64,000 nt of DNA, taken from assembly GCF_001625085.1 (NCBI RefSeq), contig NZ_BDAW01000040.1, forward strand, positions 19,292 to 83,291. The letters run 5' to 3'. Origin of the DNA: Nocardia acidivorans NBRC 108247. GTDB lineage: Bacteria; Actinomycetota; Actinomycetes; Mycobacteriales; Mycobacteriaceae. Under the pieces are notes generated by a model. It was not told the origin of the DNA. It ran no database searches and saw nothing but the letters and a program-made list of their open reading frames with translations. A program made the translations under genes and the position numbers. Every line of letters starts with the position of its first letter. Within the stretch, counting starts at the first letter, position 1. Below are positions 8,070 to 16,349 of the stretch, piece after piece.

Positions 8070-9389
8070 GTGGCCCTCGACAACGATGTCGTCGCAGCAC
8101 TGCATGACCGGAAGCTGGGAGCGGAGCACAAATCGCTGCCGCCTACCGCCTGGGGACTGACGGTGCGCGAGTATCTGGCCACCGCACCGCATCTGGACCA
8201 CTTGCAGACCCCGGTGCTGACCGTGGATCGCGCGGCCGTGGATTCGAATCTCGCCGTCATGGCGGAATGGGCCGCCGCGCAGGGGGTTCGGCTCGCACCG
8301 CACGGGAAGACCACCATGTCGCCGCAGCTGTGGGGTGAGCAGTCGGCGGCCGGATCGTGGGGGATCACCCTCGCCACGGGATGGCAGGCGCAGGTGGGCC
8401 GCTCCTTCGGATTGGACCGCATCATGCTGGCCAACGCCCTGGTCGACCCGGCCGGATTGGCGTGGGCGGCAGATGAACTGGTACGCGACCCCGATTTCGA
8501 GCTGTACAGCTGGGCCGACGGCGTCGGCACCGTCCGGGAGATGGAGCGGCACCTGGCGTTCGCACCCGCCGGGGTGCGACTCTCGGTCCTGGTGGAACTC
8601 GGTGGGCCGCACGGCCGCACCGGGGCGCGCACGCTGACCGAGGCGCATGAGATCGCCGAGGCAATCCACGCCTCGGATCGGCTGATCCTGGCCGGTGTCG
8701 GCGGTTACGAAGGCGCGCTGGCGCACGACCGCACCCCGGAAGGTCTTGCCGCCGTCCGGCATTACCTCGACGAGATGGGCGTCCTGCACCAGGAACTGGC
8801 CGCGCAGGGCCGCTACGAAGGTCGTGCGATCATCACCGCCGGTGGCAGCGCCTATCCCGATCTGGTGGTGGAGCGCTTGGCCGGACTGGCCGATGAGCAA
8901 GGCGCACACGGTGTTCCGACCACGGTGCTACTGCGCTCGGGCGCGTATGTGATTCACGATGACGGTTTCTACTCCGGCATTTCCCCGCTCACCGCGGGCG
9001 GTGCGTCGTTGACCGGCGATGCCCGCCCACTGCGTTCGGCCATGCACGGCTGGGCGCGCTGCGTCTCCCGGCCCGAGCCCGGCCTGGCGCTGCTCGACGC
9101 GGGTAAACGGGATCTGCCATTCGATGAGGGGCTGCCGGTCCCGCAACTCGTTGCGGGACCGGCGGTGAAACCGCTGCCCGAGGGCGCGACCGTCACCAAA
9201 CTCAATGATCAGCACGCCTTCCTGCGCTGGACCGGCGGCGATGCCGAATCGGTTCCGGTGGGCGCGGTGGTGCGACTGGGGCTTTCACATCCCTGCACGG
9301 CCTTCGACAAATGGCGGCTGATTCCGGTGATCGATGACGCGGGGGCCGAACGGCCGCGCATCGTCGACTTCCTGCACACCTTCTTCTGA
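8070..9389 (+). CDS. fold-III PLP enzyme of the D-threonine aldolase / D-serine dehydratase-like family (amino acid deaminase)
   Basis: A 439-residue member of the alanine-racemase-fold PLP family that includes D-threonine aldolase, D-serine dehydratase (DSD1) and D-glucosaminate dehydratase-type deaminases. The Schiff-base lysine is in LAPHGKTTMSPQLW (about residue 84). The C-terminal half carries the metal site HPC in GLSHPCTAFDKW. The start is GTG 8070, 5 nt after GAAGGAG; an in-frame ATG at 8049 lacks an SD and would lie at the predicted transcription start. With the deacylase, RidA, KDG kinase and KDPG aldolase beside it, conversion of D-glucosaminate to KDG plus ammonia is the most coherent role. 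A generic D-amino acid substrate is the alternative. Confidence 0.85.
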   Translation: MALDNDVVAALHDRKLGAEHKSLPPTAWGLTVREYLATAPHLDHLQTPVLTVDRAAVDSNLAVMAEWAAAQGVRLAPHGKTTMSPQLWGEQSAAGSWGITLATGWQAQVGRSFGLDRIMLANALVDPAGLAWAADELVRDPDFELYSWADGVGTVREMERHLAFAPAGVRLSVLVELGGPHGRTGARTLTEAHEIAEAIHASDRLILAGVGGYEGALAHDRTPEGLAAVRHYLDEMGVLHQELAAQGRYEGRAIITAGGSAYPDLVVERLAGLADEQGAHGVPTTVLLRSGAYVIHDDGFYSGISPLTAGGASLTGDARPLRSAMHGWARCVSRPEPGLALLDAGKRDLPFDEGLPVPQLVAGPAVKPLPEGATVTKLNDQHAFLRWTGGDAESVPVGAVVRLGLSHPCTAFDKWRLIPVIDDAGAERPRIVDFLHTFF

Positions 9390-9399
9390 GCGGACTGGC

Positions 9400-11016
9400 A
9401 TGGCCGACTTACTGATTCGCGATATCGACATCGTCGACGGCACCGGTGCGGACCGATTCCGGGGCGATGTGCTGGTGGACGGCGGACGGATCGCGGAGAT
9501 CGCCGCACCCGGCACGCTGACCGAGGCCGATCGGATTATCGACGAGGGTGAGAGCCTCACGCTGGCACCGGGTTTCATCGATATGCACGCGCATTCGGAT
9601 CTGCATCTGCTCACCGAACCGGGGCATTTCCCCAAGCTGAGCCAGGGCATCACCACCGAGGTCATCGGTCAGGACGGGCTGTCCTACGCGCCCATCGACG
9701 AGGCCGCGCTCGCGGTGGTGCGCCGCCAGATCGCGGGCTGGAACGGCAATCCCGGCGACCTCGACTTCTCCTGGCGGACGGTCGCGGAGTATCTGGACCG
9801 TCTCGATTCCTCGGGTATCACGCCCAATGCCGCGTACCTGGTGCCGCAGGGCACGCTGCGCCTGATGGTGGTCGGCAGTGACAAGCGCGGTGCCACACCG
9901 GCCGAAATCGACCGTATGCGAACACTTCTCGCGCAGGGTCTGGCCGAAGGCGCGGTCGGCATGTCCAGTGGGCTCACCTATACGCCCGGAATGTACGCGG
10001 ATACCTCCGAACTCGCCGCACTGTGCGAGGTGGTCGCCGACCACGGCGGTTTCTACGCACCGCACACCCGCTCCTACGGTGCGGGCGCGCTCGAGGCATA
10101 CGCCGAGATGATCGAGCTGTCCCGCCGCACCGGCTGCGCCCTGCACCTGACGCACGCCACCATGAACTTCGGCGTGAACCGCGGCCGCGCACCGGAATTC
10201 CTCGCCCTGGTCGACGCGGCGCTGGCCGATGGCTGCGATATCAGCCTCGACACCTACCCGTATCTGCCCGGCAGCACCACGCTGTCGGCGCTGCTGCCCA
10301 GTTGGGCCATGTCCGGTGGACCCGATGCCGCGCTCGCGCGCATCGCGGATCTGCCGACCCGGCTGCGCATCGTGGCCGATGTCAATGAGAACGGTTCGGA
10401 CGGCTGCCACGGCGTCACCGTCGAATGGGAGACCATTCAGATCAGCGGCGTCGCCAACCGCGACCTGGACCGCTATGTCGGCCGGACCGTCTCCGAGATC
10501 GCCGCCGATCGCGATATGCCGCCGGTCGAGGTGTTCTTCGATCTGCTGACCCGAGATCAGTTGGCCACCACCATTCTTCAGCACGTCGGCCATGAGGAGA
10601 ACGTGCGCGCCATCATGCGGCATTCCAGGCATATGGGCGGCAGTGATGCCCTGCTGGTGGGGGAGCGACCGCATCCGCGCGCCTGGGGCACCTTCCCGCG
10701 CTACCTCGGCCACTACTCGCGCGAACTCGGCGTACTCGGCCTCGAGGAGTGTGTGCACCACCTCACCGGCCGTCCCGCACAACGACTTCGGCAGCGCGAC
10801 CGCGGCCTGATCCGCGCGGGCTATGCCGCCGATCTCGTGCTCTTCGATCCGGCCACGGTGGCCGATACCGCCACCTTCGAGCACCCCAAACAGCAGGCGC
10901 GCGGTATCCCGTACGTCCTGGTCAATGGCGAATTCGCCATTGACGCGGGCAAACCCACGGGTGTCCGCGCCGGTCGCGCCCTGCGCATGAATTCCGTTCG
11001 GAAGGAGACCCGTTGA
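9400..11016 (+). CDS. N-acyl-D-amino acid / N-acyl-D-glucosaminate deacylase (amidohydrolase superfamily)
   Basis: A 538-residue D-aminoacylase-type metal hydrolase. Visible features are the N-terminal strand ADLLIRDIDIVDGTGA, the metal motif DMHAHSDLHLL, the loop GMSSGLTYTPGMYAD, the second-sphere LHLTHATMNFG, and the family hallmark HPRAWGTFPR near residue 425. It ends in the usual small beta domain (AGYAADLVLFDPATVAD). ATG 9400 lies 10 bp after the deaminase stop. Its stop overlaps the next gene's TTG start. In a D-amino acid setting it would remove N-acyl groups from D-amino acids. In this cluster, removal of acetate from N-acetyl-D-glucosaminate fits better, because the remaining genes process a six-carbon 2-keto-3-deoxy acid. 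Confidence 0.87.
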   Translation: MADLLIRDIDIVDGTGADRFRGDVLVDGGRIAEIAAPGTLTEADRIIDEGESLTLAPGFIDMHAHSDLHLLTEPGHFPKLSQGITTEVIGQDGLSYAPIDEAALAVVRRQIAGWNGNPGDLDFSWRTVAEYLDRLDSSGITPNAAYLVPQGTLRLMVVGSDKRGATPAEIDRMRTLLAQGLAEGAVGMSSGLTYTPGMYADTSELAALCEVVADHGGFYAPHTRSYGAGALEAYAEMIELSRRTGCALHLTHATMNFGVNRGRAPEFLALVDAALADGCDISLDTYPYLPGSTTLSALLPSWAMSGGPDAALARIADLPTRLRIVADVNENGSDGCHGVTVEWETIQISGVANRDLDRYVGRTVSEIAADRDMPPVEVFFDLLTRDQLATTILQHVGHEENVRAIMRHSRHMGGSDALLVGERPHPRAWGTFPRYLGHYSRELGVLGLEECVHHLTGRPAQRLRQRDRGLIRAGYAADLVLFDPATVADTATFEHPKQQARGIPYVLVNGEFAIDAGKPTGVRAGRALRMNSVRKETR

Positions 11017-11633
11017 CCTCCGCCATGGATGTCATTCGCGCCGATCGCGTGCTCACCGTGGTGCGCGCCCCCGAGATTCCCGATCCGGCCGCGCTGGCAC
11101 GGGCCCTGGCCGGATCCGGAATCCGGGCCGTGGAGCTGACTTTCACCACACCCGGGGTGTTGGACGCGCTGCGCAAGGCCTCCGACTCCGGGTACGGGGT
11201 GATGGGCGCGGGCACCGTGCTCACCGGTGATCAGGCCGCCGCCGCCATCGACAACGGCGCACGATTCCTGGTCACGCCCGGCATTCGCGAGGGGGTCGCC
11301 GAAGTGGCGATCCGGCGCGGAATTCCGGTCGTCATGGGCGCTTTGACGCCGACCGAGGTCATGCGCGCCCTGGATCTGGGCGCGGCCGCGGTCAAGATCT
11401 TCCCCGCCCGCGTCTTCGGGCCGGGCTACTTCAAGGACCTGCGGGGCCCGTTCCCCGAGGCGCGGCTGATCCCCTCCGGCGGGGTCAACGCGGGCAATGC
11501 CGCCGACTTCCTCGCCCAGGGCGCGGTAGCGGTCACCGCCGGAACCGATGTCGTGTCTCCCGCCGATGTCGCGGCGGGCCGCTGGGCCGAAATCGCCGCG
11601 CGCGCGGCATCATTCGTTCGATCTCTGAACTGA
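11013..11633 (+). CDS. eda: 2-dehydro-3-deoxy-phosphogluconate (KDPG) / 4-hydroxy-2-oxoglutarate aldolase
   Basis: A 206-residue class I aldolase of the KDPG/KHG family that should split KDPG into pyruvate and glyceraldehyde-3-phosphate. The general-base Glu is in AVELTFTTPG, the phosphate/substrate loop in VMGAGTVLT, and the Schiff-base lysine in AAAVKIFPARVFGPGYFKDL; PSGGVNAGNAADFL binds phosphate. The start is TTG 11013, inside the TTGA overlap with the deacylase stop, because GAAGGAG lies at the right distance before it; ATG 11025 would be too far. It completes the lower part of the proposed glucosaminate route. The length and all active-site motifs are normal. Confidence 0.93.
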   Translation: MTSAMDVIRADRVLTVVRAPEIPDPAALARALAGSGIRAVELTFTTPGVLDALRKASDSGYGVMGAGTVLTGDQAAAAIDNGARFLVTPGIREGVAEVAIRRGIPVVMGALTPTEVMRALDLGAAAVKIFPARVFGPGYFKDLRGPFPEARLIPSGGVNAGNAADFLAQGAVAVTAGTDVVSPADVAAGRWAEIAARAASFVRSLN

Positions 11634-11643
11634 GAGGTACACC

Positions 11644-13098
11644 ATGGGCGCCACAGTCGACTGGCTGCGCACCACCACACCAGGACTGCTGGTGCTCTGC
11701 GGACTCGCCATCGCGGTCCTGCTGTTCACGATCATTCGCGTCAAACTGGAGCCGTTCATCGCACTGCTGCTGGTGAGCTTGGGCCTGGCCCTGGCGGCCG
11801 GGCTGCCGGTGTCCAAGATCGTGGGCACACCGCTCAAAGCCGGTGAGTCACTGCTGGAGACGGGCTTCGGCGGCATCCTCGGGCATATCGCGGTCATCAT
11901 CGGCCTCGGCACCGTGCTCGGCGCGATTCTGGAACGATCCGGGGGCGCGGATGTGCTCACCGATCGACTGCTGAAGATCTTCGGCGATAAGGGCGCGCCG
12001 GTCGCCATGGGCCTGCTCGGCCTGATCTTCGGCATTCCGCTGTTCTTCGATATCGGCATCTTCGTGCTCGCGCCGCTGGTCTACGTGGCGGCCAAGCGCG
12101 GTGGCGGATCGCTGGTGCGGTACGTGCTGCCGATGGTCGCCGGTCTGTCCATGACGCACGCGTTCCTGCCGCCGCACCCAGGACCGGTCGCGCTCGGCGG
12201 GCTCATGGGAGTGAGCCTGGGCTGGCTGATACTGGTCGGATTCATCTGCGGCGTACCGGGTTTCATTGTCGCGGGCATTGTGTGGGGCAGCTGGATCGGT
12301 AAGCGTGTCCTGGTCGAGGTACCCGAGGAATTCCTCGTCGCCGAGGCGAACAAGGAAGCGGACAAGGTCACCGCGGGCAAGAGCGACGGTCCCGGCGCCA
12401 CCACCGCTGCGGCCGTGCAGCGGCCGCCGTCGGTCGCGCTCATCGGCGGCATTATCGCCATCCCGCTGATCCTGATTCTCGGCGCGACCTTCGGCAGCCA
12501 ACTGCTGATCGCCAATTCACAGCCCCTGGAGGTGCTGACCTTCCTCGGCACGCCCGCCGTGGCTTTGCTCATCGCCGTATTGATCGCGTTCTACGTGCTC
12601 GGCATCCGCCGCGGTTCGACCGTGCAGGAGCTCGGCACGCTGACCTCCGAATCGCTGCGCCCGGTGGGCATGCTGCTGCTGGTCGTCGGTGCGGGCGCGT
12701 TCTTCGGAAAGGTCATCTCCGCCACCGGAATCGGTTCCGCACTGGCCGAAACCATGTCCGCCGCAGGGCTTCCCGTCATCGTGCTGGCGTACATCATCAG
12801 CTGTGGGCTGCGGATCGCGCAGGGTTCGGCGACGGTCGCCATCGTCACCACGGGCGGCATTGTCGCGCCGCTGGTGGTCGATCACGGGTACTCGCAGTTC
12901 TCGCTGGCGCTCATCGCCATGGCCATCGCGGCGGGCTCGATCATTCTGAGCCACGTCAATGACGGCGGATTCTGGATCATCTCGAAGTACTTCAATATGA
13001 CGGTCAAGCAGACGCTGCAGACCTGGACGGTGCTGGAGACGATTCTCTCGGTGGTCGGTTTCGCGGTCGCCGCGGTGCTGTTCGCCCTGGTCGCCTAG
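11644..13098 (+). CDS. GntP-family gluconate/aldonate:H+ symporter
   Basis: A 484-residue GntP-type permease with about 12-14 hydrophobic helices and a cytoplasmic loop near residues 235-260 rich in Lys/Ala/Asp. Family landmarks include GGILGHIAVIIGLGTVLGAI, FFDIGIFVLAPLVY, SMTHAFLPPHPGPVAL and the C-terminal HVNDGGFWIISKYFNM. Members import gluconate and related sugar acids with protons. It starts 10 bp after the aldolase and is the last gene of the plus-strand operon, so the substrate is probably the aldonic acid processed here, such as N-acetyl-D-glucosaminate. A GAGAGGT SD precedes the ATG. Family is secure and substrate is inferred. Confidence 0.93.
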   Translation: MGATVDWLRTTTPGLLVLCGLAIAVLLFTIIRVKLEPFIALLLVSLGLALAAGLPVSKIVGTPLKAGESLLETGFGGILGHIAVIIGLGTVLGAILERSGGADVLTDRLLKIFGDKGAPVAMGLLGLIFGIPLFFDIGIFVLAPLVYVAAKRGGGSLVRYVLPMVAGLSMTHAFLPPHPGPVALGGLMGVSLGWLILVGFICGVPGFIVAGIVWGSWIGKRVLVEVPEEFLVAEANKEADKVTAGKSDGPGATTAAAVQRPPSVALIGGIIAIPLILILGATFGSQLLIANSQPLEVLTFLGTPAVALLIAVLIAFYVLGIRRGSTVQELGTLTSESLRPVGMLLLVVGAGAFFGKVISATGIGSALAETMSAAGLPVIVLAYIISCGLRIAQGSATVAIVTTGGIVAPLVVDHGYSQFSLALIAMAIAAGSIILSHVNDGGFWIISKYFNMTVKQTLQTWTVLETILSVVGFAVAAVLFALVA

Positions 13099-13138
13099 CC
13101 TTCCGACCCTTGTGGACAAGGGGCCCGCCGGACCCCGC

Positions 13139-13177
13139 TGTGAATGAGCTTGCACTGTCGTGCATAATCATCACATG
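13139..13177 (+). promoter_or_regulatory. twin ARG boxes and leaderless promoter of argC
   Basis: Two ArgR-type half-sites, TGAATGAGCTTGCA (from 13141) and TGCATAATCATCA (from 13161), stand about 20 bp apart. The second contains CATAAT (13163-13168), a good -10 element ending 6 nt before ATG 13175, so the transcript would begin at the start codon. ArgR bound here would cover the -10. The same two-box layout occurs before argG at 19586-19622, which supports the call. Confidence 0.8.
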
Positions 13178-14233
13178 GCGGATACCTCTGGTGGGCCCCT
13201 CGTGCGGGTCGCGGTCGCTGGTGCGAGTGGGTACGCGGGCGGTGAAGTCCTGCGTCTGCTGCTGGGGCATCCAGCCTATCGAAGCGGGCGTCTCGAGATC
13301 GGGGCGCTGACCGCCGGATCCAATGCCGGAAGCCCGCTGGGCGAACTTCAGCCGCATCTGCTGCCCCTGGCCGACCGGGTGCTCGGACCGACCACCGTGG
13401 ACGAGCTCGCCGGGCATGACGTGGTGTTCCTGGGCCTGCCGCACGGACAGTCCGCGGCCATTGCCAAGGCGCTGCCCGAATCGACCGTCATCATCGACTG
13501 CGGAGCCGACTTCCGGCTCACCGACGGCGCGGCCTGGGAGAAGTACTACGGCACGCCCCACGCGGGCAGCTGGCCGTACGGCCTGCCCGAACTGCCGGGT
13601 CAGCGGGACCTGCTGCGCGGGGCGACCCGGATCGCGGTGCCCGGCTGCTATCCGACCGTCTCGAGCCTCGCGCTGGCACCGGCCATCGCCGCGGGGATTA
13701 TCGAACCGACGGTGAATGTGGTTGCCGTGAGCGGCACCTCGGGCGCGGGCCGCAAACTCGATGTGGGCCTGCTGGGCTCAGAAGTGATGGGCTCGCTGCG
13801 CGCGTACAGCATCGCGGGCGCGCACCGGCACACCCCCGAGATCGCGCAGAACCTGAAAGCCGCCGGCGGAGTGGACGTCGCGGTGTCCTTCACCCCCGTG
13901 CTGGCTCCGCTGCCGCGCGGCATTCTGGCCACCTGCACGGCCCCGACGCGGGTGGATGCCGCCGCTGCCCGCGCCGTCTACGAAAAAGCCTATGCCGATG
14001 AGCCCTTCGTGCACCTGCTGCCCGAAGGCGTACTGCCGCAGACCGGTTCGGTGCTGGGCTCCAATGCGGTCACCCTTCAGGTGGCCGTGGACGCCGACGC
14101 CGGATTGCTGATTGTGATCGGCGCGATCGACAACCTTGCCAAAGGCACCGCCGGAGCGGCGGTGCAATCCATGAATCTGGCTCTCGGATTGGACGAGACC
14201 GCAGGACTTTCCACCGTAGGAGTGGCACCGTGA
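13175..14233 (+). CDS. argC: N-acetyl-gamma-glutamyl-phosphate reductase
   Basis: A 352-residue ArgC that reduces N-acetylglutamyl-phosphate to the semialdehyde with NADPH, the third step of arginine synthesis. The NADP motif VAVAGASGYAGGEVLRLL is at the N-terminus. The catalytic cysteine lies in VPGCYPTVSSLAL and the HRHTPEI motif follows in AGAHRHTPEIAQ. ATG 13175 is chosen rather than GTG 13160, which falls inside the operator, since the -10 at 13163-13168 places transcription start at or next to the ATG. It heads the operon argC-J-B-D-F-R, all of whose junctions overlap by 4 bp. ARG boxes directly upstream imply repression by ArgR with arginine. Confidence 0.97.
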   Translation: MADTSGGPLVRVAVAGASGYAGGEVLRLLLGHPAYRSGRLEIGALTAGSNAGSPLGELQPHLLPLADRVLGPTTVDELAGHDVVFLGLPHGQSAAIAKALPESTVIIDCGADFRLTDGAAWEKYYGTPHAGSWPYGLPELPGQRDLLRGATRIAVPGCYPTVSSLALAPAIAAGIIEPTVNVVAVSGTSGAGRKLDVGLLGSEVMGSLRAYSIAGAHRHTPEIAQNLKAAGGVDVAVSFTPVLAPLPRGILATCTAPTRVDAAAARAVYEKAYADEPFVHLLPEGVLPQTGSVLGSNAVTLQVAVDADAGLLIVIGAIDNLAKGTAGAAVQSMNLALGLDETAGLSTVGVAP

Positions 14234-15441
14234 CGACGAATATCGACGGCAAGCTGGTTCGGACCCAGGGTGTCACCGCACCCCTGGGCTTCCGCGCGGC
14301 CGGCATCACCGCGGGGATCAAGGCCAGTGGAAAGCCGGATCTGGCACTGGTTTTCAGTGAGGGGCCGGAGTATTCGGCGGCCGGTGTCTTCACCCGCAAC
14401 AAGGTCAAGGCCGCGCCGGTGCTGTGGTCGCAGCAGGTGCTGAAGACCGGGCGACTGCGCGCGGTCATCCTCAATTCCGGTGGGGCCAATGCCTGTACGG
14501 GTCCGGGCGGATTCCAGGACACGCACGCCACCGCCGAGGAGCTCGCCAAGGCGCTGAGCAACTGGGGCACCGAGACCGGGGCGGGTGAGATCGCGGTCTG
14601 CTCAACGGGTTTGATCGGCGACCGGCTGCCCATGGACAAGCTGCTGCCCGCCGTCACCGAGATCGTGCATGAGATGGGCGGCGGGCTCTCGGGCGGGGCC
14701 GAGGCCGCGCGGGCCATTATGACCACCGATACGGTGCCGAAAGAGGTTGCGTACCACCACCGGGACAAGTGGAACGTCGGCGGAATGGGCAAGGGTGCGG
14801 GCATGCTCGCACCGTCGCTGGCCACCATGCTGATCGTGCTCACCACCGATGCCGTGGCCACCCCGGCGCAGTTGGACGAGGCGCTGCGCAAGGCCACCCG
14901 GCTCACCTTCGATCGCCTGGATGTGGACGGTTCCTGCTCCACCAATGACACCGTGCTGCTGCTCGCCAATGGCGCGAGCGGGGTCGCGCCCAGTCAGGGC
15001 GAGCTCGACGCCGCCGTCTTCGCGGTCTGCGACGATCTGTCCGAACAGCTCATGGGCGATGCCGAGGGCGTCACCAAGCGGGTGCACATCACCGTGCGCG
15101 GGGCGGTCAGCGCGGACGAAGCCCTGATCGGCGCGCGGGCCTTGGCGCGGGACAGCCTGGTCAAGACCGCGTTCTTCGGTTCGGATCCGAACTGGGGGCG
15201 GGTGCTCGCCGCAATCGGTATCGCGCCGATCGAGCTGGAGCAGGACCGGGTTTCGGTGTCCTTCAACGGGCATCCGGTGTGCGTGAACGGAATGGGCGCG
15301 CCCGGCGCGCGCGAGGTCGATCTCTCCGGTGCGGATATCCAGGTGCTGGTCGATCTCGGCCTGGGCGACGGGGAGGCGACCATTCGCACCACCGATCTCT
15401 CGCACGGATACGTCGAAGAGAATTCGGCCTACAGCTCATGA
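14230..15441 (+). CDS. argJ: bifunctional glutamate N-acetyltransferase / amino-acid N-acetyltransferase (ornithine acetyltransferase)
   Basis: A 403-residue ArgJ that recycles acetyl groups from N-acetylornithine to glutamate and may also acetylate glutamate with acetyl-CoA. The protein self-cleaves before the nucleophilic Thr in GMLAPSLATMLIVL (near residue 199), giving alpha and beta chains. Other family features are NSGGANACTG, CSTGLIGDRLPMDK and GSDPNWGRVLAAIG. It starts with GTG 14230 in a GTGA overlap with the argC stop. Use of ArgJ indicates the cyclic arginine pathway normal for actinobacteria. Length and motifs are complete. Confidence 0.97.
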   Translation: MTTNIDGKLVRTQGVTAPLGFRAAGITAGIKASGKPDLALVFSEGPEYSAAGVFTRNKVKAAPVLWSQQVLKTGRLRAVILNSGGANACTGPGGFQDTHATAEELAKALSNWGTETGAGEIAVCSTGLIGDRLPMDKLLPAVTEIVHEMGGGLSGGAEAARAIMTTDTVPKEVAYHHRDKWNVGGMGKGAGMLAPSLATMLIVLTTDAVATPAQLDEALRKATRLTFDRLDVDGSCSTNDTVLLLANGASGVAPSQGELDAAVFAVCDDLSEQLMGDAEGVTKRVHITVRGAVSADEALIGARALARDSLVKTAFFGSDPNWGRVLAAIGIAPIELEQDRVSVSFNGHPVCVNGMGAPGAREVDLSGADIQVLVDLGLGDGEATIRTTDLSHGYVEENSAYSS

Positions 15442-16349
15442 GCTCGGCGCGGGAACAGCTTTCGGCCCTGGACAAGGCGCATGTGCTCGCCGACGCGCTG
15501 CCGTGGCTGCAGAAGTTCCGGGACAAGATCGTCGTGGTCAAATACGGCGGCAATGCCATGATCGACGAGGAGCTCAAGCGGGCGTTCGCCGCCGATATGG
15601 CATTCCTGCGCACCGTCGGGGTGCATCCGGTGGTGGTGCACGGCGGCGGCCCGCAGATCAGCGCCATGCTGAAAAGGCTCGGTCTGCAAGGGGAATTCCG
15701 CGGCGGCTTCCGGGTCACCACCCCCGAGGTGATGGACGTGGTGCGCATGGTGCTGTTCGGGCAGGTCGGCCGCGAGCTGGTCGGACTGATCAATGCGCAC
15801 GGGCCGTACGCGGTCGGCATCTCCGGTGAGGACGCGCGGCTGTTCACCGCCACCCGGCGCACCGTGACCGTGGACGGCGCGGCCACCGATATCGGCCTGG
15901 TCGGCGACGTCACCCAGGTGAATCCCGAGGCGGTGCTGGATCTCATTGCGGCGGGGCGCATTCCGGTGGTCTCCACCATCGCCCCCGACTCGGACGGCGT
16001 GGTGCACAACATCAATGCCGATACCGCCGCGGCCGCGCTGGCCCAGGGCATCGGCGCGGAGAAACTCGTCATCCTCACCGATGTCGAAGGTCTGTACACG
16101 AATTGGCCGGATCGGTCCTCGCTGACCACGCGCATCGACGGCGATGAACTGGCCAAGTTGCTGCCGAGCCTGGATGCGGGCATGGTCCCCAAGATGGAAG
16201 CCTGCCTGCGCGCCGTCGAAGGCGGCGTGCCCACCGCGCACGTGATCGACGGGCGGGTACCGCATTCGGTGCTATTGGAGCTGTTCACCGGCGAGGGCAT
16301 CGGCACCATGGTGACCCCCGCCGAGAGTTCGAACGGAGTGGAGTCATGA
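15438..16349 (+). CDS. argB: acetylglutamate kinase
   Basis: A 303-residue amino-acid kinase that phosphorylates N-acetylglutamate using ATP. It shows VVKYGGNAMIDEELK near the N-terminus, the Gly loop VVVHGGGPQISAML, the substrate segment GFRVTTPEVMDVV and the C-terminal NADTAAAALAQGIGAEKLVI ATP site. The N-terminal helix (REQLSALDKAHVLADALPWL) resembles the extension found in arginine-sensitive hexameric kinases, so feedback inhibition by arginine is likely. ATG 15438 overlaps the argJ stop as ATGA; in-frame sequence upstream belongs to argJ in another frame. Confidence 0.97.
   Translation: MSSAREQLSALDKAHVLADALPWLQKFRDKIVVVKYGGNAMIDEELKRAFAADMAFLRTVGVHPVVVHGGGPQISAMLKRLGLQGEFRGGFRVTTPEVMDVVRMVLFGQVGRELVGLINAHGPYAVGISGEDARLFTATRRTVTVDGAATDIGLVGDVTQVNPEAVLDLIAAGRIPVVSTIAPDSDGVVHNINADTAAAALAQGIGAEKLVILTDVEGLYTNWPDRSSLTTRIDGDELAKLLPSLDAGMVPKMEACLRAVEGGVPTAHVIDGRVPHSVLLELFTGEGIGTMVTPAESSNGVES

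Noticed and set aside
7931..8632. N-terminal extension of the KDG kinase frame by over 200 codons
   Set aside because: The extension is antisense to the deaminase gene and to the promoter region; GTG 7930 has a strong SD and gives a normal kinase length.
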